Shown here piece by piece: positions 1 through 5,972 of a stretch of DNA of 6,239 nucleotides. The first letter of the stretch is position 1, and every line of letters begins with the position of its first letter. The translations under genes and the position numbers were made by a program. This DNA comes from Octadecabacter sp. (GTDB lineage Bacteria > Pseudomonadota > Alphaproteobacteria > Rhodobacterales > Rhodobacteraceae), in contig JAHBAO020000329.1 of assembly GCA_018500065.2 (NCBI GenBank), positions 1 through 6,239 of the forward strand. Reading direction: 5' to 3'. The notes beneath the pieces were generated by a model, which was not told where the DNA came from, searched no databases, and saw only the letters and a list, made by a program, of their open reading frames with translations.

Positions 1-585
1 ATCCAACACAAAGGCTTCTGTTAGGCCACGTTCGATCTGGGGTTGGACCGCGGCAAGCGCTTGGCGCACCTCGCCGCGTTCCATGAAAAACGTCTGCAAA
101 CGTTCGGTGTTCAGATAGCCCGCCAACGCGTTGCCATCACGTGCGACTTCGGTGCGATGTTCTTCTTCATAGGCTTGCGCTGCGGACAATGAATTGCCCA
201 AAACATCGCGAACCCGTTCCGAGAACCACCCCTCAAGCCCGATATTGATCGTCAAAACCGCAAAGACCGCGACGGCCACGGTCGGGATCAGGGCCAGCAG
301 CCCGAAAACCCCCGTAAGACGCAGGTGCAATCGCGACCCTGCAGACTTTGCCCGCCGTGCAGCGATCATGCTGACAACGCGCGAAGACACCAAGGCGGCA
401 ATCACCAGTACATAAATAATGTCAGCGAGCAGGATAAGACGCAGAATTTCCGTCCGGCCCGTTTGGTCGAGCGGACGCAGAGCCGTGATTGTTAGGATAA
501 TCAGGATTGGGCCAAGCAACACCAGAACAGCCGTCGTCACATTCTGGACGCTGCGCCGTCTGCGCCAGCGCGAAAACGCCAGCAT
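1..585 (-). CDS. ntrY: NtrY sensor histidine kinase, N-terminal part (cut by left edge)
   Basis: NtrY is the membrane-bound histidine kinase of the NtrY-NtrX two-component system. The visible 195 residues are its sensor half; the HAMP, PAS and kinase domains lie beyond the edge. A basic start (RWRRRR at 6-11) precedes hydrophobic segments at about 16-36, 47-68 and 92-113. These are followed by soluble sequence with GLEGWFSERVR (116-126), GNSL (130-133) and AYEEEH (138-143), which I recognise from rhodobacteral NtrY proteins. It lies 161 bp downstream of ntrC on the same strand, in the usual nifR3-ntrB-ntrC-ntrY-ntrX order. The start is uncertain. I chose the ATG at 585, which has only a weak ribosome site, but the frame stays open upstream into ntrC. 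A GTG at 612 would add nine residues (VQRSQLGKN). Identity is inferred from topology, motifs and context, since no catalytic domain is in view. Confidence 0.88.
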   Translation of the reverse strand, partial: MLAFSRWRRRRSVQNVTTAVLVLLGPILIILTITALRPLDQTGRTEILRLILLADIIYVLVIAALVSSRVVSMIAARRAKSAGSRLHLRLTGVFGLLALIPTVAVAVFAVLTINIGLEGWFSERVRDVLGNSLSAAQAYEEEHRTEVARDGNALAGYLNTERLQTFFMERGEVRQALAAVQPQIERGLTEAFVLD

Positions 586-592
586 GTTTTTA

Positions 593-602
593 CCCAATTG
601 GG
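593..602. promoter_or_regulatory. Perfect 10-bp palindrome just upstream of ntrY
   Basis: CCCAATTGGG is a perfect inverted repeat ending 7 bp before the preferred ntrY ATG. It could be a half-operator, part of the ntrY leader, or chance. If the real start is the GTG at 612, it lies inside the coding region. No function is assigned. Confidence 0.25.
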
Positions 603-711
603 ATCGCTGCACGCGAAACGCCCCGCTTACCAAGGGTTTACGTGTCGTTGTTAAACCACACTTCGCCCGCCGCCTGTTGATGTGGTCCTGCCCTGATTCC
701 ACCCAATGTCG

Positions 712-733
712 AAAAGTGGGGCCAGAGGGCCAC
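712..733 (-). terminator. Possible weak terminator or attenuator after ntrC
   Basis: Read on the minus strand, 14 bases after the ntrC stop there is a short hairpin: GT-GGCC, loop CTCT, GGCC-(CC bulge)-AC. It is followed directly by TTTT. The stem is only about 6 bp with a bulge, and the T-run is only four long, so full termination is unlikely. It may reduce read-through from ntrC into ntrY. Confidence 0.3.
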
Positions 734-746
734 GGTTGTTGCGCTT

Positions 747-2105
747 TTACATCATTTTGCGGCGGCGTGTCACGCGGATATCCAGTTCTGTGATCTTTTT
801 TCTCAAGGTATTGCGGTTGATGCCCAGTAACTCGGCACATTTAGCTTGATTGCCGAGGGTGGCATCCAACGCAATTTCAATCAATGGCGCCTCAACTTCG
901 CGTAAAATACGTTGGTAAAGCCCTACAGGCGGCAACGCGCCACCATGTAAATCGAAGTAACGACGCAAGTGTTGTTCCACTGAGCCAGACAATTTGTCGG
1001 CCTGCCCTGTGTTCAGCGGTTCAATAGCGGGTTGCGAGCCAAGCACCTGCTCGACTTCGGGGCGGTGAATGTCTGGATTGCTCGATGTGACCACAAGGCG
1101 GCGGATCACATTTTCAAGTTGCCGCACATTCCCGGGCCATGTGTAAGCGCGCACAATATCAATGGCGTTGCTGGCCAATCGACGCACGGGCGCGCCGTCG
1201 CGTTCCGCACGGGTTAGAAAGTGCTCTGCCAAAAGCGGGATGTCATCAACGCGATCGCGCAAGGGCGGCACAGCGACCGTTACACCCGCCAATCGGTAGT
1301 AAAGGTCTTCGCGTAACGTACCCTTGTCCAGCGCATCCAAAAGATCGGAGCGCGACGTTGACATAATGCGCGGCGCGGTGTCGCCCAAGGCGTCCAGCAT
1401 GCGCACGATGCGCGACTGCGCCTCCATCGACAGATCACCGACCTCGTCAAACACAAGGCTGCCCGCCTTGGCACGCGATAACAGCGATTGCGGCCCATCC
1501 ATCCCCTCAAGGTCAGAGGCAGAAGCAACCACGAACGGCAGGGATCGGCGATCCGAAAAGTCATGGATCGCGCGGGCAATCAGGCTTTTGCCCGTCCCGC
1601 TTTCACCGGTCACCAAGACCGACAGAGATGTGTTCATAACCCGCGCAACCAACCGATAAAGCGCCTGCATCGCCGCGGTGCGCCCGACCAGTGGCAGGTC
1701 TTCGCTATGGGTGTCATCACTTGCCGGCGTTGCGCGATGTGGTTTTACCGCAAGCGCCCGTGCAGCGCGTTTCATCAGATCAGGTAAATCAAACGGCTTT
1801 GGTAAGTAATCATAGGCGTCGGCCTCAGCCGCCTTGATCGCGGTCATAATCGTGTTTTGCGCCGAGATCACAATCACTGGCAAATTCGGGCGCTGCTGCG
1901 CGATTTTCGGCAACTGGTCCAAACCATTGCCATCGGGCATGACGACATCGGAAATCACCAAATCACCTTTGCCCTCTTCGACCCAACGCATCAACGTCAC
2001 AAGCGACGACGTGGCATGCACCTTGCACCCTGCCCGTGTCAGCGCCTGGGTTAGGACCGTGCGGATTGTGCGGTCGTCATCTGCGACCAGAACTGTACCA
2101 TCCAT
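747..2105 (-). CDS. ntrC: NtrC nitrogen-regulation response regulator, sigma-54-independent type
   Basis: NtrC is the DNA-binding response regulator phosphorylated by NtrB; it activates nitrogen-assimilation genes when nitrogen is short. The receiver domain (about 1-120) shows the acidic pocket D9-D11, phosphoacceptor D53 (ISDVVMP), S81 and K103 (LPKPF). The AAA+ domain (about 138-340) has Walker A GESGTGKS (167-174), Walker B VFDEVGD (218-224), REDLYYRL (265-272) and WPGNVRQLENVIRR (323-336). A Fis-type helix-turn-helix (about 408-441) ends the protein at 452 residues. The GAFTGA loop that contacts sigma-54 is absent: the stretch between the Walker motifs is about 18 residues shorter than in enteric NtrC and lacks the ELFGHEKGAFTGA element. 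R. capsulatus NtrC has the same deletion and activates housekeeping RNA polymerase, so I infer the same here. The ATG directly follows the ntrB stop codon and has an AGGAG site 8 bases upstream. Confidence 0.96.
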   Translation of the reverse strand: MDGTVLVADDDRTIRTVLTQALTRAGCKVHATSSLVTLMRWVEEGKGDLVISDVVMPDGNGLDQLPKIAQQRPNLPVIVISAQNTIMTAIKAAEADAYDYLPKPFDLPDLMKRAARALAVKPHRATPASDDTHSEDLPLVGRTAAMQALYRLVARVMNTSLSVLVTGESGTGKSLIARAIHDFSDRRSLPFVVASASDLEGMDGPQSLLSRAKAGSLVFDEVGDLSMEAQSRIVRMLDALGDTAPRIMSTSRSDLLDALDKGTLREDLYYRLAGVTVAVPPLRDRVDDIPLLAEHFLTRAERDGAPVRRLASNAIDIVRAYTWPGNVRQLENVIRRLVVTSSNPDIHRPEVEQVLGSQPAIEPLNTGQADKLSGSVEQHLRRYFDLHGGALPPVGLYQRILREVEAPLIEIALDATLGNQAKCAELLGINRNTLRKKITELDIRVTRRRKMM

Positions 2106-3182
2106 TTATACGTCTCCTGAAATATCATTTGGAACAACGGGCAGCGACACCCGAAAAACGCATCGTCCGGGCACGGAGTCGACGGATATCAAACCGCCCA
2201 CATCCGCAATCAGTTTGCTTACCAGCGCGAGGCCCAGACCTGTGCCGTTCTCGCGCCCTGAAATAAAGGGCTCAAACACATCCGCGGCGATGTCGGGTGG
2301 CAGACCGGGGCCGTCATCAATAATCTCAATTTGCAACGGCAAGCGCGCTGCGGACCCGTCTTGCCGTTGCATCCGTAACGACGGCTCGTAGAAGGTGTGC
2401 AGCGTAATTGACCCGCCTGTTGAACCTGCTTGCGATGCGTTCTTCAACAGGTTCAATAAAACCTGCAACAACTGGTCAGGGTCAACGAACGTCGGCGGCA
2501 AGGACGGATCATAGTCCTCAATAAACATCATATGCGCGCCAAACCCGACAGATGCGGACTGGCGCGCGCGGTCCAACACATCATGCAGGTTTACGGGTTG
2601 GCAATTGGGCGGTTGTAAGTTGCCGAACTGCTCAACCTGTTCCAGCAATTTCACAACGCGGCGCGATTCCTCAACGATCAAATCCGTCATCTCGCGGTCT
2701 TCATTGGATAATGTCATCGACAAAAGCTGCGCCGCACCCGTGATGCCAGCCAACGGGTTCTTGATTTCATGGGCCAGCATTTCCGCCATTCCGATCGCAG
2801 AGCGTGCGGCGCGCACGGACTTGGCAGAATTGTTCATGCGCGTCGCCATTTCGCGTGGTTCAAATATCATCAACATTTGATCGCCTGACTTTGCATCAGG
2901 ATCATTCAGGGGCGCGAATTGCACGTTGCATTGCATTGGCGTGCGCTCACCGCTGCTAATGTCCACGTCATTGATAAACAGCGACGTGCGGTTTTTGCTT
3001 GCGCGGGCATAGGCGCCTTCAAGGGGCGCGTCGATCATCACTTTGTCCCAAACGCTCGCCCCGACCAGCGCTTTGGTCGACAGGTTCAAAAACGCTTCAG
3101 CCGCGGGGTTGCTTTGCGCAATCGTATCATCGCGGTTAAGCAGCAATGCGGGCACCGGCAGCGAATTCCAAAGAGCATTCAT
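2106..3182 (-). CDS. ntrB: NtrB nitrogen-sensing histidine kinase/phosphatase
   Basis: NtrB is the cytoplasmic kinase that phosphorylates NtrC under nitrogen limitation and dephosphorylates it when PII (GlnB) signals nitrogen sufficiency. The 358-residue protein has no membrane segment. A PAS-like sensor region covers about 1-110 (PVPALLLNRDD at 9-19). The H-box AHEIKNPLAG (137-146) carries phosphoacceptor H138. The ATPase domain has the N-box NLLKN (N244, N248), DDGPG (289-293), VFEPF (302-306) and GTGLGL (313-318), so all catalytic boxes look intact. The ATG overlaps the dusB stop codon as ATGA, and a perfect AGGAGG lies 7 bases upstream inside dusB, which fixes the start and indicates translational coupling. 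The stop TAA touches the ntrC start codon. Length and layout match the R. capsulatus nifR3-ntrB-ntrC operon. Confidence 0.96.
   Translation of the reverse strand: MNALWNSLPVPALLLNRDDTIAQSNPAAEAFLNLSTKALVGASVWDKVMIDAPLEGAYARASKNRTSLFINDVDISSGERTPMQCNVQFAPLNDPDAKSGDQMLMIFEPREMATRMNNSAKSVRAARSAIGMAEMLAHEIKNPLAGITGAAQLLSMTLSNEDREMTDLIVEESRRVVKLLEQVEQFGNLQPPNCQPVNLHDVLDRARQSASVGFGAHMMFIEDYDPSLPPTFVDPDQLLQVLLNLLKNASQAGSTGGSITLHTFYEPSLRMQRQDGSAARLPLQIEIIDDGPGLPPDIAADVFEPFISGRENGTGLGLALVSKLIADVGGLISVDSVPGRCVFRVSLPVVPNDISGDV
2114..2118 (-). promoter_or_regulatory. Ribosome binding site of ntrC
   Basis: AGGAG lies 8 bases before the ntrC ATG, within the last codons of ntrB. It supports this start and efficient NtrC synthesis from the shared message. 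Confidence 0.75.
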
Positions 3183-4168
3183 GCAAGGGCCTCCTGTGCC
3201 AAGGCGTCGGGTAGCAATTTGAAAACTTCAGCGCTTGAGCGTTGTGTTAGAACCGCTTTGCGCAAGGCTGGTTCGGGGCGCGAAATGTCCATGTACCAAC
3301 CCAAATGTTTGCGCGCGACCTTGCCGCCGAGTTCATCCCCGTAAAAAGACAGCATCGCGTCGTAGTGGCCCGAAACCATGTCAATAAAGTCCGACCCTTG
3401 CGGCGCTGGTGGGGCAGTCTGCCCCGATAGTTGCGCCGCCACATCGCGCAAAATCCAAGGCCGCCCTTGTGCGCCGCGCCCGATCATCACACCGTCAGCG
3501 CCAGACGCCGTCAATGCGTCCTTGGCGGTTTGGCTGTTCACAATATCGCCGTTGGCAATCACGGGGATAGACACCGCGTCTTTGATTGGCGCAATCGCAT
3601 CCCAATCAGCGCGACCTTTGTAAAACTGACATCGCGTGCGGCCATGAATAACCATCCGCGCAATTCCGGCGTTCTCGGCGCGGACCGCCAATTCAGCAGC
3701 ATTTAACAGCGCGTCGTCCCACCCTAAGCGGGTCTTTAAAGTGACGGGAATATCCACCGCCCCAACGACGGCATCAATCAACGTCAGCGCATGATCCAGA
3801 TCGCGTAGCAATGCAGACCCTGAATAGCCGCTTGTGACCTTTTTGGCGGGGCATCCCATGTTGATGTCGATCATCGCCGCGCCATTCGCTTCAACATGAC
3901 GCGCGGCTTCAGCCATCCAATGTGCTTCGCGCCCCGCAAGCTGCACGGCGGTGTTGCCTTGGTTGACCCCAAGTTCCGCTTTTTCGCGCACACCGGGTTT
4001 CGCTTGTACCATTTCCTGGCTGGCAACCATTTCCGAGACAACCCAACCCGCCCCAAACGACGCGACCAACTGGCGAAATGGCAAATCCGTGATCCCCGCC
4101 AACGGCGCGAGTGCCACGGGGCTGTCTGGTGTTGGCAATGGGATTTCACTGAGCATGGGCATGGGCAT
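3179..4168 (-). CDS. dusB: tRNA-dihydrouridine synthase DusB (NifR3)
   Basis: This flavin enzyme reduces uridine to dihydrouridine in the tRNA D-loop using NAD(P)H; it was historically called NifR3 because it precedes ntrBC. The TIM-barrel part covers about 15-245: APLAGITDLPFR (21-32) for FMN binding, NMGCPAKK (103-110) with catalytic Cys106, TLKTRLGW (143-150) with K145, VIHGRTR (173-179) with H175, IANGD (204-208) and IGRGAQGRPW (229-238) for phosphate binding. A helical tRNA-binding domain follows (about 260-329). The 329-residue length is normal for the family. The start is ambiguous: a CCCATG hexamer repeat gives three in-frame ATGs (4168, 4162, 4156) and none has a clear Shine-Dalgarno. 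Starting at 4156 (MLSEIPL) fits homologues I recall about as well. It is the first gene of the leftward operon, and its stop overlaps ntrB by 4 bp. No link between DusB activity and nitrogen control is implied by the sequence. Confidence 0.96.
   Translation of the reverse strand: MPMPMLSEIPLPTPDSPVALAPLAGITDLPFRQLVASFGAGWVVSEMVASQEMVQAKPGVREKAELGVNQGNTAVQLAGREAHWMAEAARHVEANGAAMIDINMGCPAKKVTSGYSGSALLRDLDHALTLIDAVVGAVDIPVTLKTRLGWDDALLNAAELAVRAENAGIARMVIHGRTRCQFYKGRADWDAIAPIKDAVSIPVIANGDIVNSQTAKDALTASGADGVMIGRGAQGRPWILRDVAAQLSGQTAPPAPQGSDFIDMVSGHYDAMLSFYGDELGGKVARKHLGWYMDISRPEPALRKAVLTQRSSAEVFKLLPDALAQEALA
3190..3195 (-). promoter_or_regulatory. Consensus ribosome binding site of ntrB inside dusB
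   Basis: A full AGGAGG lies 7 bases before the ntrB ATG, within the final codons of dusB. Together with the ATGA overlap it decides the ntrB start and suggests re-initiation after dusB. Confidence 0.85.
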
Positions 4169-4170
4169 GG
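4151..4170 (-). repeat. Three-copy CCCATG hexamer repeat over the dusB start
   Basis: On the minus strand the sequence reads GCCCATGCCCATGCCCATGC, giving three start codons in one frame, each 6 bases apart. Copy-number change would add or remove Met-Pro pairs without shifting frame. Confidence 0.8.
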
Positions 4171-4211
4171 GCTATCGTGAATGTCCGCCATACTCAAGAA
4201 ATCGACGTCTA

Positions 4212-4240
4212 ATTATCAGGCAAGAAACGGGAAGTGCCTA
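4212..4240 (-). promoter_or_regulatory. Candidate promoter of dusB-ntrB-ntrC
   Basis: On the minus strand, TAGGCA (4240-4235; four of six matches to TTGACA) lies exactly 17 bp before GATAAT (4217-4212; five of six matches to TATAAT). Transcription would start near 4205, giving a leader of roughly 37 bases before the first dusB ATG. This is a pattern match to a housekeeping sigma-70 promoter only; no strong alternative was seen in the gap. Confidence 0.4.
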
Positions 4241-4251
4241 ATATTTGTGCA
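4235..4251. promoter_or_regulatory. TGC-N11-GCA dyad, possible NtrC site
   Basis: TGC at 4235-4237 and GCA at 4249-4251 are separated by exactly 11 bases, the core pattern of NtrC sites in enteric and rhizobial bacteria. The minus strand begins TGCAC, matching one full half-site. It overlaps the candidate -35 of the dusB-ntrBC promoter, where binding would most likely repress. Only one copy was found, and six fixed bases can occur by chance. Confidence 0.25.
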
Positions 4252-4306
4252 GTTGCGTTGATCCCCTTCCCCCCAAGCACCGCGCTGGGTAGAACGGGGC
4301 ACCAAC

Positions 4307-4311
4307 AAGGA
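4307..4311 (+). promoter_or_regulatory. Likely ribosome binding site of ispDF
   Basis: AAGGA lies 12 bases before the ATG at 4324, a rather long spacing. It partly overlaps the palindrome GGACGTCC (4309-4316). No better site is seen closer to the start. Confidence 0.4.
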
Positions 4312-4323
4312 CGTCCCTGACCA

Positions 4324-5475
4324 ATGTTAGCAAAGCCAACAGTCGCCGCCATTATCGTCGCCGCCGGACGCGGACGTCGCGCAGGTGGTGATGTTCCCAA
4401 GCAATGGCAGCAGATCGCCGGGAAAACGGTTCTGGAACAAACGCTTGCACGGTTTCAAACCCATCCGCGTGTCGATGAAATTGTGCTGGTTGTCGCGCGC
4501 GAGGATCTTGGTTGGGTTGAAACGATGGGGCTTGAATCGCAAGCAACGATTGCGATCGGAGGGTCCGATCGTGTGGCGTCTGTCTTAAGCGGGCTTGTGT
4601 CCACACAAGCTGACCACGTGTTGATCCACGATGCGGCGCGGTGTTGTTGCCCAGCTGAGGTGATCGACCGTGTGCTCGACGCGCTTGACCACCATTTGGG
4701 CGCAGCACCTGCTTTGCCCGTCACGGACGCCCTATGGACCGGTGCAGCGGATCTTGTAACAGGGGTTCAGGATCGCGCCGGTCTGTTCGCAGCGCAAACC
4801 CCGCAAGGCTTTCATCGCGATGCTATTGTGAAAGCCCATCGCGCCAATGACCAACCCGCAGCTGACGACGTCGAAATCGCACGGCGGGCCGGGCTTGATG
4901 TGGCAATCGTTCAGGGCGATGCAGGCAACCTAAAAATTACCACGCCCGAAGATTTTGCGCGGGCTGCAAAACAACTGGAGACACCATTGGACATCAGAAC
5001 AGGCAACGGGTTTGACGTGCATCGCTTTGGCGATGGCGACCATGTGATGCTGTGTGGCGTGAAGGTCCCTCACGCGCGCGGATTGCAGGGCCATTCTGAC
5101 GCGGACGTTGGCATGCACACGGTCACAGACGCCATTTACGGCGCGCTGTGTCGTGGTGATATTGGCCAGCATTTCCCACCCAGTGATCCACAATGGAAAG
5201 GCGCTGAAAGCCACATTTTCCTGGCGCATGCCTGTGCCTTGGCGCGTGAGATGGGCTTCGAAATCACCCATATGGATTGCACATTGATCTGCGAGTTCCC
5301 AAAAATCGGCCCTGTGGCGCACCCCATGCGCGCGCGGATGGCTGACGTAATGGGCCTCGATATTGATCGCGTTAGCGTTAAGGCCACAACGTCTGAACGC
5401 CTTGGGTTTACGGGGCGCGGTGAAGGCATTGCGGCACTGGCGACAGTGACCCTTATCAAAGGAACAACAGCATGA
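4324..5475 (+). CDS. ispDF: Bifunctional IspD/IspF, MEP pathway of isoprenoid synthesis
   Basis: One 383-residue protein carries two enzymes of the non-mevalonate pathway. The IspD half (about 5-215) couples MEP with CTP to give CDP-methylerythritol. It shows IVAAGRGRR (11-19) and PKQW with K26, RVASVLSGL (83-91), HDAAR (102-106), TPQGFHRDA (159-167) and NLKITTPED (202-210) with K204. The IspF half (about 224-382) makes the 2,4-cyclodiphosphate. It has zinc ligands D231 and H233 (GFDVH) and H265, then GHSDADVG (256-263), GDIGQHFPPSD (278-288), FPKIGP (325-330) and KATTSERLGFTGRGEG (353-368). A short linker near 216-226 joins them. Such fusions are established in alphaproteobacteria and Campylobacter; the step between (IspE) must be encoded elsewhere. 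HDAAR is followed by CCC, where many IspDs have a Pro. It is the first gene of a rightward operon, and its TGA overlaps the pgpA ATG. Confidence 0.97.
   Translation: MLAKPTVAAIIVAAGRGRRAGGDVPKQWQQIAGKTVLEQTLARFQTHPRVDEIVLVVAREDLGWVETMGLESQATIAIGGSDRVASVLSGLVSTQADHVLIHDAARCCCPAEVIDRVLDALDHHLGAAPALPVTDALWTGAADLVTGVQDRAGLFAAQTPQGFHRDAIVKAHRANDQPAADDVEIARRAGLDVAIVQGDAGNLKITTPEDFARAAKQLETPLDIRTGNGFDVHRFGDGDHVMLCGVKVPHARGLQGHSDADVGMHTVTDAIYGALCRGDIGQHFPPSDPQWKGAESHIFLAHACALAREMGFEITHMDCTLICEFPKIGPVAHPMRARMADVMGLDIDRVSVKATTSERLGFTGRGEGIAALATVTLIKGTTA
5458..5463 (+). promoter_or_regulatory. Ribosome binding site of pgpA
   Basis: AAAGGA lies 8 bases before the pgpA ATG, inside the last codons of ispDF. 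It supports the overlapping start. Confidence 0.65.
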
Positions 5476-5972
5476 AAAACTGGTGGGCAGAGATCACGGC
5501 GACCTATTTCTATGTGGGCTATTTGAAACCAGCACCCGGGACGTGGGGATCCCTCGCTGCCCTGCCCCTTGCGTGGTTGATTTATGAAATTGGTGGCATC
5601 TGGTTGTTCCTCATCGCCATTCCTGCGGCCTACATCAAAGGCTACATCGCCACCAAAGTGATGACCGAGGGCAAAGACAATCATGACCCGTCCGAGATCG
5701 TGATTGATGAGGTCGTGGGCCAGTGGATCGCCCTTGCCCCTGTGTTTGTCGGCGCTAGCTACGCTGGGGTATCGTCACTTTCCCTTTGGCCCGGTTGGAT
5801 CGTCGCATTCGCGTTGTTCCGCTTGTATGACATCATGAAGCCCGGCCCGGTTGGTTGGGCAGATCGCAAAGACAACGCGACTGGCGTCATGTTGGATGAT
5901 GTGATTGCGGGCCTGTTCGCGGCGCTTTGGGTCGTGGTTCTTGCTGGGCTTTGGCATGGATTGCTACAGTGA
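5472..5972 (+). CDS. pgpA: Phosphatidylglycerophosphatase A
   Basis: PgpA removes the terminal phosphate from phosphatidylglycerol phosphate, the last step in making phosphatidylglycerol, at the inner membrane. The family motifs are all present in the 166 residues: GYLKPAPGTWGSLAALP (16-32), the acidic motif DPSEIVIDEVVGQW (72-85), and LFRLYDIMKPGPVGWADR (115-132) followed by GVMLDDVIAG (138-147). The acidic residues of the second and fourth motifs are the expected Mg2+ ligands. Hydrophobic stretches at about 26-55, 86-100, 107-118 and 143-165 fit an integral membrane protein. Length is close to the roughly 170 residues of E. coli PgpA. The ATG overlaps the ispDF stop as ATGA with a good ribosome site, and its own TGA overlaps the next start, so it is the middle cistron of a coupled operon. 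Confidence 0.95.
   Translation: MKNWWAEITATYFYVGYLKPAPGTWGSLAALPLAWLIYEIGGIWLFLIAIPAAYIKGYIATKVMTEGKDNHDPSEIVIDEVVGQWIALAPVFVGASYAGVSSLSLWPGWIVAFALFRLYDIMKPGPVGWADRKDNATGVMLDDVIAGLFAALWVVVLAGLWHGLLQ

Noticed and set aside
194..793. Plus-strand open frames opposite ntrY and the ntrC-ntrY gap
   Set aside because: Arginine- and serine-rich translations with no recognisable motif, antisense to a well-supported NtrY frame and to the ntrC end.
1834..2391. 185-residue plus-strand frame across the ntrB/ntrC junction
   Set aside because: It is antisense to two genes with complete domain motifs, and its composition is that of a shadow frame.
3871..4197. Minus-strand open frame overlapping dusB, beginning MSMADIHDSPCPCPC
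   Set aside because: Its cysteine-proline run is just the CCCATG repeat read in another frame, and the rest is the shadow of the clearly real dusB. At most its first ATG (4191) might act as an upstream start.
4218..4239. AGGCA-N12-TGCCT inverted repeat in the divergent gap
   Set aside because: Only a 5-bp stem with a long loop; easily chance, and partly explained by the candidate -35/NtrC dyad.
4258..4295. Possible rightward promoter using TTGATC and TAGAAC before ispDF
   Set aside because: The spacing is 26 bp, far from the 16-18 bp expected, and the -10 match is poor. A promoter must exist nearby, but this pair is not supportable.
4309..4316. Palindrome GGACGTCC upstream of ispDF
   Set aside because: An 8-bp palindrome is expected by chance in a window of this size, and it has no partner copy.
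5136..5684. 182-residue minus-strand frame across the ispDF/pgpA junction
   Set aside because: Antisense to two intact genes; no motif, no ribosome site and shadow-like composition.
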